DNA of 55,671 bases from Mycobacterium sp. KBS0706 (lineage in GTDB: Bacteria; Pseudomonadota; Alphaproteobacteria; DSM-16000; Inquilinaceae), in NCBI RefSeq assembly GCF_005938675.2, contig NZ_VCCH02000057.1, forward strand, positions 1 to 55,671, read 5' to 3'. Both the position numbers and the translations under genes were made by a program. Position 1 is the first letter of the stretch. Each line of letters opens with the position of its first letter. Under the pieces are notes generated by a model, which searched no databases, was not told where the DNA came from, and saw only the letters and a list, made by a program, of their open reading frames with translations. Below, piece after piece: positions 18,103-26,626 of this stretch.

Positions 18103-18505
18103 TGGCGGTCGAGCCCCAGCGGGTGAACGGCTGCATCCCAATCGTCGAGCGGACGCGCCGGACCCATTCTTCAGTCACGCCCGTTTGCCGAGCTATCTCG
18201 CGCGGGCGCAGGCCATTGTCCAGGTGCTGAACGATGGTAGCTTTTAGGCCGGGTCGCTCGGCGCAACGCGCGAAGTAGACGTGGCTCGGTCCGAATGCCT
18301 CAGCGAGGACGCGCGCGGCATCCATTCCGACAAGCCTGACCAGCGGCGATGTCGGGCGTAGATTGTCGATGCCCGGCACGTACCGTTTCAGGCCACCCCA
18401 CTCCCGCGACAGCCGCTCCGCCTCGGTCGCAAAACCTGCGTCGACCAATGACGTGTAAACTGCGCCTAGGTATCCCCGGAAACCCGTGTCGCCGTATCGA
18501 TTCAT
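18095..18505 (-). CDS. Mor/C-like transcription activator homologue, first copy
   Basis: A 136-residue product. Residues about 5-35 (GFRGYLGAVYTSLVDAG) and 70-115 (FGPSHVYFARCAERPGLKATIVQHLDNGLRPREIARQTGVTEEWVRRVRS) match the Mor-like pattern of a YxP-type turn followed by a helix-turn-helix. Two palindromes of the form CCCAA-N4-TTGGG lie just upstream of its ATG at 18505, a natural place for self-regulation. It overlaps the second copy, so the two are co-translated and could form heterodimers. In Mu-type phages such proteins switch on middle or late genes. Confidence 0.6.
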   Translation of the reverse strand: MNRYGDTGFRGYLGAVYTSLVDAGFATEAERLSREWGGLKRYVPGIDNLRPTSPLVRLVGMDAARVLAEAFGPSHVYFARCAERPGLKATIVQHLDNGLRPREIARQTGVTEEWVRRVRSTIGMQPFTRWGSTANG

Positions 18506-18533
18506 GAAGCGTTGCGCCCTCGCTCAACATCTG

Positions 18534-18586
18534 CCCCAATGGTTTGGGGGAAAGCGGGGTATATGTATTGACCCAACGGGTTGGGT
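18534..18586. promoter_or_regulatory. Paired operators upstream of the Mor-like genes
   Basis: CCCCAA-TGGT-TTGGGG (18534-18549) and ACCCAA-CGGG-TTGGGT (18571-18586) are perfect dyads with the same CCCAA arms and 4-bp centres, their midpoints 37 bp apart. The second overlaps a rightward TTGACC (18568-18573), and AT-rich DNA between them (TATATGTA) could be a leftward -10 region. They are probably bound by a dimeric regulator. Confidence 0.65.
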
Positions 18587-19465
18587 TAGATGCCGAAAGC
18601 GTTTCGGGGTTGCTGCCCGAGCTGCTTCTATATTTAATGTGACTTGCGTCACCCGCGCCAGCCGACGCACTTAGGGACTCGACGCCCCTTGAGCGCTCGA
18701 TCTGTCCTCCGGATCGGGCGCTCTTCTCATTGAGCCGGTCTGGCACTATACCGCTGAGAGCTGCCACGACTGAGCCGCACCGCCCGGCATCGTTAAGGCG
18801 TGGGGCCTATCAGGGGGCGGGTACCTGATTTGAAGTCACGACGGGCCGCTCGTCCGTGCACCAGAGGGTCGCGAGGCGGGCCAGGGTCCGGGTGCCCGAT
18901 CTATTGTCGCGGATTTACGAGCTTCGTCGCCTGCGAGCTGAAAAGACTGAACCAAGATCTCCGCGCAGACTTCAGCTGGGAGCGTTGCGCGGAGTTCTCG
19001 GCGGCTCAACAAGCTCTGGCTTAGACGCTTGATCCCAGCGCGGTTAAGTCGCCTACCGCCTTCGTCATTGGCACTCTGGCAGGTTCTTTTGCGGACACCT
19101 CCAGCAGAGCCGTCGGCCGTTTGCTCCGCCTCCCATTGCTGATGTTCGAAGCCGTTCCGAACTCCTCCGGAGCGGACATCCCCGGCGACGAATTCGAGCC
19201 CGACAGCGACCCCTTGGGCCGGGAGGCCGGATTGTCCCTGTGGCGGCCCAAATCGGGCCTTTGCCAACAGACGAGTCTGTCCGAAAGTCCGCCGCATCGG
19301 CGAAGCCGTAGACCAATCCAGAACAGCCAGCCAAGCCCTGATGATACAAGTTGGACAAATGCGAAGTAGTTGGGGCAAGCTCGTAGGGGATGTCGCGACT
19401 CGACGACATTGCGCGGCCGCTACACGATATCCTCTCAGACGATCACCGTCGATGAGTGCCGAAGA
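18587..19465. other. Intergenic stretch before the giant STAND gene
   Basis: About 880 bases. A stem of 12 bases per arm at 18691-18723 (GAGCGCTCGATC pairing with GATCGGGCGCTC, one mismatch) followed by TTCTC is a possible terminator. The rest has only frames with poor composition and no ribosome sites. Possible protein-like fragments suggest decayed genes. The promoter of the giant STAND gene should be here but I cannot place it. Confidence 0.45.
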
Positions 19466-22400
19466 TTGACCGCGCCCGCTCTACGATCTGCAACAGCCGG
19501 AGCCAAGGCTGCGCTCGATGGGTACGAGTACCAGCTCGGCGTCTCGGTATTCGCCGCTCTGCGGTTGATGCTAATCACCAAGTCGGCGACCCGGATCACG
19601 CTCGAACCCGCCAATGAAGAAGATCTGGAGTCGGATCTCGAACCTGCGACGCCTGGCCGTATCCAACCTAGCGCGAATATAGCAGACGGCTATAAGCTCG
19701 TCGTGCAGGTGAAGCTCCGCAACAGCGGTCCCTGGACAATCACCGACTTCGACGCGTTGCTCAGGTGCGGCACGACTCGTCGACCGGCCAAGCACCACCT
19801 CGACGACCCAGGCACGCGCTATCTGCTGATCACCAACGCCGATGCCACCGGTAAGGCCCGCGACCTGCTGGTACATGGCTTGGAGGAATGGCCGGAAGAC
19901 CGACCTTTCCCGGCGAGCCTCTCGGGGACATTGGCCCATAAACCTGAAGGTCGGGTCGCCATTTGGGGCGTTCTCACCGAGCGTCTCTTGGACTTGGAGA
20001 TCAACGACATCCTCGGTTCTCTTATGCGGGTGCCACATAGCAGGCAGGCCGAGTGTCGCGCGCGGCTGCGGGACGAGGCTCGGCGGCGAATGGGCGGCAC
20101 GAGCCGGGGCGTTTGGACGCGCGAGGAATTGCTGAGCGTCATCCGCGGCTGCGGCGGTTATTTGGCGAGCGCTCCCCAACTCGAGGCGTTCGTGCCACCG
20201 GCAAACTACCAAGCCCTAAGCGATCTGCTCGAACGGCGGAATGCCCTCGTCATCACCGGACCTTCGGGAACGGGCAAGACCTGGACCGCGCTGGCGTTGG
20301 TTGATCAGGCGCGGCAGCGACCTTCCGCCCCTGAAATCATCCAGGTCAAAGTCAACAACGGTCCATCGAGCACGCGGACGCTGACCGACACCGGCCCGAA
20401 GCTCTTCTACGTCGAGGATCCGTGGGGGCAGTATAGCTTGCGGGGCGGCGCCGACGCTTGGACTGAGCAACTGCCGAGACTGTTGCGTGAGGCGCATGCT
20501 GGGCATCAGTATGTCATTACCTCGCGTAACGACATGCTCGGTCTGGCTAAGGCTGACGAGCGTCTCGCCCGCTGGACCGTCGTGGTTGACGCGGACCAAT
20601 ATCGGGATGGCCAGCTCGCGGACATCTACGACAAACGCCTGGAGCTGTTGGCGACGGACCTGCAAGCTAAGGCGCTGGATTTCCGCACGGACGCATTGGA
20701 AGCGCTCGAAACGCCATTCGAAATTAATTTGTTTTTTACTTACATGGCCGATGGTCCGGAGCCGGATGAAGTTGACCCTGCTTTCTATCAGCGAATACTC
20801 GCGCTAGCCCATCGAGAAGCTGTAGAAGACGTCGTTGTTTCCTATCTAAATGCCAGCGATCAGACCGGCTGGTCGGCGATCATATGGGCATTGCTTGCGG
20901 CTAGATCGCAGTTTGACCGCAGTCAGTTGATCAGCCTTAGCCGCCAATTGCGAGTCACTGGCCCGGCGTCTTTTGATGGGCTGGAGAAGCTGGTGAACCG
21001 GCTCGTTGCCACGCGCCATCTGCGCCAGCCGGGCCAAACCGTTAGCTTCTCGCATCCTAGCGTCCGCGCCGGTTTCGAGATCTTTATCAAGGAGAATTGG
21101 GCGCGCAGCGAAGCGACCTTAGCGTCCCTGATCTCCGCCTTAACTCAACTCGGCGGTTCGCAACGGGACTGGGCGCTCGAGACCGCGGCCCGTTCGTTCC
21201 AAGCGATTGCCGATCTCGTTGCCGGCGCTGAAAATCTCGATTCGGAATTTGAGGCCGAAAGCGCCAGTCGCGCTACGATCGACGCCTGGCTGGAAGAGGG
21301 CTTGATCGATTCGAAAGCCGATTTCCGATCCTTACTGCAACTGGCGTCCGACGTCGGCACGCGAACATCGACCCCGTCAGAACTTGCGCGATGGTTCATC
21401 CAGGGTATACGGCGTGGCGGCCAGTTTTTCCTCGACGATTGGCAGCCGCCGAGCTTTGACGACGCTTGGTATAGGCGGATCTCGGCCGATCCACGGTCGC
21501 TCGTTATCGCGGATCGTTTTGTTCGTGAGCAGTTGCCGGAGGACCGGGACGGCTACGGCGACAACTTTTCAACCGAACTCGATCGTATCGCGACCGGCCT
21601 CACGCCGGCCTTTCTCGCGGCGGCGCGTAAGGTGGTTACCTCCGGCTTCGACAGAAATGTCGGCGCGGTGGCGACTGGCGCAGTGCGAGACCTCGACCGT
21701 TACGAAGAGGTGCTTGAGGCAGCGCTCGATGAACTTGCGGACCTTCGCCGATCCTATGAGCGGGAAGGCAGGGAACAATGGCGCGCGATTCAGGACGGGG
21801 AATGCGACGCAGCGGATGAGGAAGGCTACCAGTTCCAGCACGAGGGCGATGACTACGCCGCCCGCGTTCTTGTGGCTGCCTATGTAAAACGAGTTAGATC
21901 ACTGGGCCGCTGGGAGACCTTAGCAGAGCATCGCCGAATCGTCGAATTCGGCCGCGTGTGGGCCGACGACGTCATGCGAGCCAACGGATCGGTCTCGCTG
22001 GAGGAACTTCGGACCCTCATCGCTATCACGGGGTCCAGCAGCGACGAAGACGGGGCCTGGGACGCGGCGCGAGAGCATTGGAAAGCCTCGCTCTTCTCTG
22101 ACCTTGTACAGCGGATCCTTTCGAATCCCGGCGACAAGGACTTGCGCGGCGCGCTCGCCTTTTGCGCTTTGATGAAAGCGCCAGCTGCGCTTCCGCTGTG
22201 CTTTGAGCGATTGGCTGCCACACCTGCACTTTTCGTGCATCTGCTGGTGGACGTGCACGCAGCGCAGCGCCGCATTTCGAGCAAAACGCGCGCGCGGCGA
22301 GTCCGGCCGCTCTTAAAGCTGCTTCCAAGTGTGGCGCTTGAGATATTTGCGGCCCTATCGGTCGAGGGTAAGCCCCTATCGGCGGTCGACCAAGAGACGC

Positions 22401-23452
22401 TAGTCCTGCTGGAGCGAGCGGCGGAAACAGCGGCGCCCTTCGTACTCGACGTAATCGTGCCGATTATGATCGCCAGTGGTGCCGCCCCGTCAGCCGCCAT
22501 CCGTCGCTGGCTTGTCGAGACCACGGACAATCGACTGGCTAAGGCCGCGGCAGACGCCGCAATCCGCATCCAGGATGACGCGCTCGTGTGGCTCGCGCTT
22601 GGGCACGCGCGAGCTGACGCCCGTGAGGCAGCCATCACCTATCTTGCAGCCCGGCTTCCAGATCCGCTGCCGCCGCGCCTACTGAACCTCTCGTCCGATC
22701 CGGGTTGCAGGGTCCGACGTACCCTAGTTCGCATTGTTGCTCGCCGGCCGCGCGTTGAGCATCAGAGCGTTCTCCTCAAACTGATTGACGACGTTTGGTC
22801 GGACGCCGAAGCCTTTCACAACGAGCCGCCGTCGTACCCCATCGCACGTGAAGCGGTTGTCGCGCTCGCGACCTACGGGGGCCTTTCGGATGAAATTGGG
22901 GAAGCCCTGTTGGTTCGGGCCGAACGCACAGACGACCGGTCGCTTGGGATAGTGGCGTTAAACACCGCTGCCCAATGCTGTAGCCCTGCAATCCGCAAAA
23001 AGGTTTGGGACCTATCCTTCATCGACCAGCCCCGCTGGGTCCGCGTCGACGCAATCGACGCCTTAAGTCGATCCGATGTGGTCGAGAGCGAGATTGTCGA
23101 AGCGATCACCCCCAAGCTCCTCCACCGATTACCGCCGCCCTTGGCGGCCTCCGCCTGCGTACTTCTCGCGACTCATGGTCGGGTCGAGGCCGTGGTTGAG
23201 GCGATGGAGCGGATTGCATGTTCGGCCAAGCGGCGCGCGCTGTTGCTGCTAGGCGTCCATGGCCTTGCCGACCGCGACCGCCCTGCTGCGCTCGGGCTCC
23301 TGACGTTACTCGGACCAAATCATCCCGGGCGGCGGCTGCTCGATCTCGCCGATGGCGAATGCCTGCCGAAAACAGTGCTCGACGATCTTGGCCATATCCG
23401 CTTTCGCAAGGCCGTCCAGAGCTGGCTCGATGACAAGATCGCAAAGAACTAG
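19466..23452 (+). CDS. Giant Cap4-like nuclease-STAND NTPase with helical repeats
   Basis: From TTG 19466 the product has 1328 residues. Residues 17-83 match the Cap4/DUF4297-type nuclease: GYEYQ (19-23), TLEPANEED (Glu47, Asp53), QVK (81-83). A P-loop NTPase follows: Walker A GPSGTGKT 265-272, Walker B LFYVEDPWG near 312-320, sensor strand QYVITSRNDML. Residues about 500-1328 are helical, with HEAT-like repeats towards the end (RREVVALATYGG-like helices). This is the architecture of Avs-type sensors, where the C-terminal array binds a phage protein and the N-terminal nuclease degrades DNA. The start is uncertain: TTG 19370 is the farthest option, and an ATG at 19453 is out of frame. Confidence 0.8.
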   Translation: MTAPALRSATAGAKAALDGYEYQLGVSVFAALRLMLITKSATRITLEPANEEDLESDLEPATPGRIQPSANIADGYKLVVQVKLRNSGPWTITDFDALLRCGTTRRPAKHHLDDPGTRYLLITNADATGKARDLLVHGLEEWPEDRPFPASLSGTLAHKPEGRVAIWGVLTERLLDLEINDILGSLMRVPHSRQAECRARLRDEARRRMGGTSRGVWTREELLSVIRGCGGYLASAPQLEAFVPPANYQALSDLLERRNALVITGPSGTGKTWTALALVDQARQRPSAPEIIQVKVNNGPSSTRTLTDTGPKLFYVEDPWGQYSLRGGADAWTEQLPRLLREAHAGHQYVITSRNDMLGLAKADERLARWTVVVDADQYRDGQLADIYDKRLELLATDLQAKALDFRTDALEALETPFEINLFFTYMADGPEPDEVDPAFYQRILALAHREAVEDVVVSYLNASDQTGWSAIIWALLAARSQFDRSQLISLSRQLRVTGPASFDGLEKLVNRLVATRHLRQPGQTVSFSHPSVRAGFEIFIKENWARSEATLASLISALTQLGGSQRDWALETAARSFQAIADLVAGAENLDSEFEAESASRATIDAWLEEGLIDSKADFRSLLQLASDVGTRTSTPSELARWFIQGIRRGGQFFLDDWQPPSFDDAWYRRISADPRSLVIADRFVREQLPEDRDGYGDNFSTELDRIATGLTPAFLAAARKVVTSGFDRNVGAVATGAVRDLDRYEEVLEAALDELADLRRSYEREGREQWRAIQDGECDAADEEGYQFQHEGDDYAARVLVAAYVKRVRSLGRWETLAEHRRIVEFGRVWADDVMRANGSVSLEELRTLIAITGSSSDEDGAWDAAREHWKASLFSDLVQRILSNPGDKDLRGALAFCALMKAPAALPLCFERLAATPALFVHLLVDVHAAQRRISSKTRARRVRPLLKLLPSVALEIFAALSVEGKPLSAVDQETLVLLERAAETAAPFVLDVIVPIMIASGAAPSAAIRRWLVETTDNRLAKAAADAAIRIQDDALVWLALGHARADAREAAITYLAARLPDPLPPRLLNLSSDPGCRVRRTLVRIVARRPRVEHQSVLLKLIDDVWSDAEAFHNEPPSYPIAREAVVALATYGGLSDEIGEALLVRAERTDDRSLGIVALNTAAQCCSPAIRKKVWDLSFIDQPRWVRVDAIDALSRSDVVESEIVEAITPKLLHRLPPPLAASACVLLATHGRVEAVVEAMERIACSAKRRALLLLGVHGLADRDRPAALGLLTLLGPNHPGRRLLDLADGECLPKTVLDDLGHIRFRKAVQSWLDDKIAKN

Positions 23453-23844
23453 AACCTGTCGACCCGGCTCGGCGCGAGGCGGCCGCACAACGAACCACGC
23501 CGCGGTGCCGACTGAGCCGCAGTGGAGCAGGGCGCAGCGTTCGCCGTAGCGTGGATATTCACCGTCTTGCGCCGTCGAATCGACTGCGCTAACGTTCTGG
23601 TGGGCGTCGAAACCCATTACACAAGGCGGTAGAGCACCGCCGGACGGCTATGGTCGTCGAAGGTGCTTTTTTTATGCCCGGATTCCGGGCGCGGCCGGAT
23701 TTGGGCCGGGAGGCGGCGGCACATGTCCAGGGGGCAACCCTAAAAGCTGTCGCGCCGTTCCTTGTGGCGGTTTCGAACTCCCGGCTCGCTCCGTCCGGAG
23801 CGGGTCCCATGCGCCTTCGAAAGCGCACGCAAGGGAACCGGACC
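23453..23844. other. Intergenic stretch with a terminator-like hairpin
   Basis: About 390 bases. AGCACC (23633-23638) pairs with GGTGCT (23662-23667) and is followed by seven T residues, so a rightward terminator is plausible, though the loop is long. The rest has no supportable gene. Confidence 0.5.
23633..23673 (+). terminator. Possible terminator downstream of the giant STAND gene
   Basis: A six-base stem with a 23-base, partly self-pairing loop runs straight into TTTTTTT. The short stem lowers confidence. Confidence 0.4.
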
Positions 23845-24255
23845 ATGTTTCACCTTCTCTCGCCGACGTATCACGACGATCCCCTGTCTATCCTCGACGA
23901 TCTCTCCGCCGTCGCCGAGGCGCTCGCCTATGGCTTCCGGGACAATGAGGCTGCCGAAGCCACCGACGCCCGGCGCGGCTACGGCCTGATCGCGTCGGCG
24001 TTGAGCGCGGCACTTCTCGATGTTGGAACCGTGGTCAAGGGACAGACCGAAGGCTTTCGTCGGGATCGCGTTGCTGAGATGGCCCAGCGGTATGGATCGA
24101 CGGAGCAGCCGCGACGGATGGGCGCTCCTGACCTGACGGAGCCGGTCGGCGATGACGCTCCGAGCCCCGAGGAATTGCTTGCCGAGGCGCGCAGAGCTGG
24201 GCAGGCCCACGACGCGGAAATGGGTGGACGCAGACGCATCGTCCGCGCCGGCTGA
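23845..24255 (+). CDS. Hypothetical acidic helical protein
   Basis: A 136-residue product from ATG 23845, preceded by AAGGGA. The first 60 residues are a helical bundle-like stretch (DPLSILDDLSAVAEALAYGF) and the tail is charged. No motif is known to me. It sits about 70 bases before a gene with a Mu-type DNA-binding domain on the same strand, so the two may form an operon of Mu-like origin; the function is unknown. Codon use is again that of a high-GC host, unlike the nuclease genes to the left. Confidence 0.6.
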   Translation: MFHLLSPTYHDDPLSILDDLSAVAEALAYGFRDNEAAEATDARRGYGLIASALSAALLDVGTVVKGQTEGFRRDRVAEMAQRYGSTEQPRRMGAPDLTEPVGDDAPSPEELLAEARRAGQAHDAEMGGRRRIVRAG

Positions 24256-24326
24256 TCCTGCTCCATCGAGGGGCGAGGCGGACGCTTCGCCCCTTTTCTC
24301 ATGCCTGACCACGAAGGGAGCACGTC

Positions 24327-24902
24327 ATGCACGACGGTGGCTTTTCCCTGACCGTCTCGATCCCCGTCGCAGAGTGGACGCGCATCAACCACCGTCTGCG
24401 TTACATCGAAGCGGCCCTGATACAGATGCTGCGCGGCGGTCGCCGCCTGAAAGAGTGGTTCACGCTTGCCGACCTGCTGGCGCTCAACCTTCCCGGCCTT
24501 CCGACGACGCGCCAGGGCCTCAGTCGCCGGGCGGCCCAAGAGGACTGGCCACGCCGGATTGGCGCCGGCAGGGGCGGCGAGCGATACGAGTTCCATTTCT
24601 CCGGCCTGCCCAAGCGGGCGTTCGAGGGGCTGATTGATGGCATCGTGGCAGCGCCGCTTCGGTCGGATGACGAGCCGGACGCACCCGCCATTCAACCGGC
24701 ACCATCAGCGCCGCTCCCGCCGGTTGTCGCGAATGCGGAGCCGGTGTGGATGCTGCCTCTGATGAGAGTGCTGCGGGGCGGGCGCAAGATGACGTTGGAA
24801 CAGGTGATGCGGGAGCTTCCCAAGCGCCTCCCTTCCGGGGTCAGTTGCCCCACTCGGGACGAGGTGAGGATTACACTACGCCGACTTGGCTTAAGCGCCT
24901 GA
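24327..24902 (+). CDS. Protein with Mu-transposase-type winged-helix domain
   Basis: A 191-residue product from ATG 24327 (GAAGGGAG site). Residues about 43-97 match the Mu-type N-terminal winged helix seen in MuA and MuB/Ner-like proteins: EWFTLADLLALNLPGLPTTRQ, then RRAAQEDWPRR, a GRGGERYEF wing, and LPKRA. No DDE catalytic domain follows; residues 110-190 are a Pro-rich linker and a second helical segment. It could therefore be an enhancer-binding or regulatory derivative, or a truncated transposase. It ends shortly before a strong terminator. Confidence 0.65.
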   Translation: MHDGGFSLTVSIPVAEWTRINHRLRYIEAALIQMLRGGRRLKEWFTLADLLALNLPGLPTTRQGLSRRAAQEDWPRRIGAGRGGERYEFHFSGLPKRAFEGLIDGIVAAPLRSDDEPDAPAIQPAPSAPLPPVVANAEPVWMLPLMRVLRGGRKMTLEQVMRELPKRLPSGVSCPTRDEVRITLRRLGLSA

Positions 24903-24926
24903 CAGCCCGCGTTAGCGGCTTCAACC

Positions 24927-24957
24927 GGGGGCGGTGAGCGACTCACCGCCCCCCTTT
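24927..24957 (+). terminator. Strong factor-independent terminator
   Basis: GGGGGCGGTGAG (24927-24938) pairs perfectly with CTCACCGCCCCC across a three-base loop CGA and is followed by CTTTCT. It closes the operon of the two genes to its left. Confidence 0.8.
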
Positions 24958-25079
24958 CTATTGCGGCAGACTGTGTCCGACCCGCATCAGCGGAGCCAGT
25001 AGTACTGTGCCGCGTTAGTAACGTTGAGTATTCCCCATCCGCGAGGCGGATCCGGTGGAAATCAATCCGTCCGGGCGAG

Positions 25080-25222
25080 TTCCCACTTCCGCCAAACTTG
25101 ACCCCATATGGCGACACGAAGTGCGGCATCTAAGTCATTGGAATTCGGCAAGGTTGGCGCAACTGGCAAGAGTTCCGGGCGTTGCCAACCTTCGTTTCCG
25201 GAAAGGTTGGCCGAAGTGGGAA
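25080..25222. repeat. 143-bp segment with 20-bp inverted ends and four copies of GCCAAMCTT
   Basis: The left arm (25080-25099) and the reverse complement of the right arm (25203-25222) agree at 18 of 20 positions. The core GCCAA(A/C)CTT occurs four times in alternating orientation at 25091-25099 (+), 25150-25158 (-), 25184-25192 (+) and 25203-25211 (-). It could be a recombinase- or transposase-binding cluster or a miniature element. Confidence 0.7.
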
Positions 25223-25431
25223 TCCGACGGCGGAAGGCCTCGACATTGGCTCCCCGTCGCTCAACCGCAGGCGCCAGGCCGATCTCACCCCTGATCAGAG
25301 CCCGACCGTTTACTTTCAAACGTGGTTCGTCGGCGCTCATTCCCGTGCAAAAGCGACCGCCCAAGATTCGCACTTTTGCTCATTTCGTCTAAAATCGCGC
25401 TTTGGCAGAAATCCCCTTCAGCGCCCCGAGA

Positions 25432-25466
25432 AGGGACGATTTTTCAAGCGCTTAGGGACGATTTTT
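25432..25466 (+). repeat. Two 13-bp repeats spaced 22 bp at the island's right end
   Basis: AGGGACGATTTTT occurs at 25432-25444 and 25454-25466. A 22-bp repeat step is typical of transposase-binding sites at the ends of Mu- and Tn7-like elements. The terL junction is about 35 bases further right. Confidence 0.7.
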
Positions 25467-25507
25467 ACGAACTCGGAACTGTGCCAAAGCGATCACCCCC
25501 CTACAGC

Positions 25508-26437
25508 ATCCTCGGGCCCGGCGGCGGCCGGATCATCTTCCAGGGCATGCAGAACCACACGGCGGAATCGATCAAGTCGCTGGAGGGCTACGACATCGCC
25601 TGGGTCGAGGAGGCGCAGTCGCTGTCGGCCCGCAGCCTGGAGCTGCTGCGGCCGACCATCCGCAAGCCGGGGTCGGAGCTGTGGTTCTCCTGGAACCCGA
25701 CCCAGCCGAAAGATCCGGTCGACGCGCTGTTCCGCGGCCCCGTGCTGCCGCCGGACTCCCTGCTGGTCAAAGCCAATTATTCGGAGAACCCGCATTTCCC
25801 GGCGGTGCTGCAGGCGGAGATGGAGTGGGACCGCGCACGCGACCCGGACAAGCACCAGCATGTCTGGCTGGGCGGCTATCGCCGGGTCAGCGAGGCCCAG
25901 GTGTTCAAGAACTGGCGGGTCGAGGCGTTCGAGACGCCAGCCGACGTCCGGTTCCTGCTCGGCGCCGATTGGGGGTTCAGCACCGACCCGACCGTGCTGG
26001 TGCGCTGCTTCGTCGTGGGGCGGACCCTGTTCGTCGACCACGAGGCCTATCGCGTCGGCTGCGAGATCGACCGCACGGCCGATCTGTTCGACACCATCCC
26101 GGGGGCGCGGACATGGCCGATCGTCGCCGACAGCGCCCGGCCCGAGACGATCAACTACCTGCAGCGTCATGGCTTCGGCAACCTGCGGCCGGCGGTGAAG
26201 GGGGCGGGGTCGGTGGAGGAGGGCGTCGCCTTCCTGCAGAACCACGACATCCTGGTGCATCCGCGCTGCCGGCACCTGATCGATGAGCTGAGCCTCTACA
26301 GCTATCGCACCGACCGGCACACCGGCGAGCTGCGGCGACAGCTCGAGGACCGCGAGAACCACGTCATCGACGCTCTGCGCTATGCCGTCGAGAGCCGGAG
26401 GCACAGCACCTACGACGCCTCGATGCGCTGGGTCTGA
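25508..26437 (+). pseudogene. terL: Terminase large subunit, C-terminal two thirds, separated from its start by the island
   Basis: The frame continues TerL from Ile-Leu-Gly-Pro-Gly-Gly: Walker B IAWVEEAQ, the coupling motif region FSWNPTQP, then the RNase H-like nuclease with Asp residues in LGADWGFSTD, PIVADSARPE and DRENHVIDALRYA. With the 96 residues from 9010-9297 it makes a 405-residue TerL, a normal length for PBSX-type terminases. Without excision of the island this part lacks a start codon and Walker A. The open frame does extend upstream into island DNA, so a fused peptide could be made, but no ribosome site supports it. Confidence 0.85.
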
Positions 26438-26457
26438 GACCGCTCGATACCGCGCCC

Positions 26458-26554
26458 GGGGCGGCCGCCTGACGGCGGCCTCGAAGCTTCCGGTGCTCAC
26501 GGACCAATGTCCGCTGCGCTCCGGTTCTCGAAACCACCGCCATTCGACTCACCC
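26458..26554 (+). repeat. About 97-bp dispersed repeat, copy 1
   Basis: Most positions match 32831-32929. It contains a small palindrome around GGAC-CAAT-GTCC and the blocks CTTCCGGTGCTCACGGAC and GTCCGCTGCGC. It lies between terL and the portal gene. It looks like a REP-type intergenic repeat of the host. Confidence 0.7.
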
Positions 26555-26626
26555 AAGGCGCGGTCTCGAACGGTCTCCGGAGCGAGGCCCATTCGGCGAC
26601 CGCCGTTCGACTTTCGGAGGCCGGCC

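Larger units (their letters stand above)
9298..25507. mobile_element. 16.2-kb defence island inserted in terL
   Basis: The left junction follows CTATAGC (9291-9297) and the right junction ends with CTACAGC (25501-25507). Joining the flanks at this heptamer restores the terL frame through Tyr-Ser. The contents differ from the phage in base composition, strand layout and function: nucleases, two STAND NTPases, an OLD ATPase, and Mu-like regulators. No recombinase is recognisable inside it. The right end has 22-bp-spaced repeats and an inverted-repeat cluster; I find no matching array at the left end. Confidence 0.85.
24961..25507. other. Right end of the island: inverted-repeat cluster and spaced repeats, no gene
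   Basis: About 550 bases with no supportable gene. It has a 143-bp segment (25080-25222) bounded by near-identical 20-bp inverted repeats and two 13-bp repeats exactly 22 bp apart (25432-25466), then about 40 bases to the terL junction heptamer. The base composition is lower in GC near the junction. Its look is that of a transposable-element end. Confidence 0.6.

Noticed and set aside
18836..19378. Minus-strand open frame of 180 codons before the giant STAND gene
   Set aside because: No ribosome site, mixed composition and no recognisable domain; more likely decayed DNA.
23624..23673. tRNA-like string GGTAGAGCACC
   Set aside because: No acceptor stem, no anticodon arm and no T-arm could be folded; it is part of a terminator-like hairpin.
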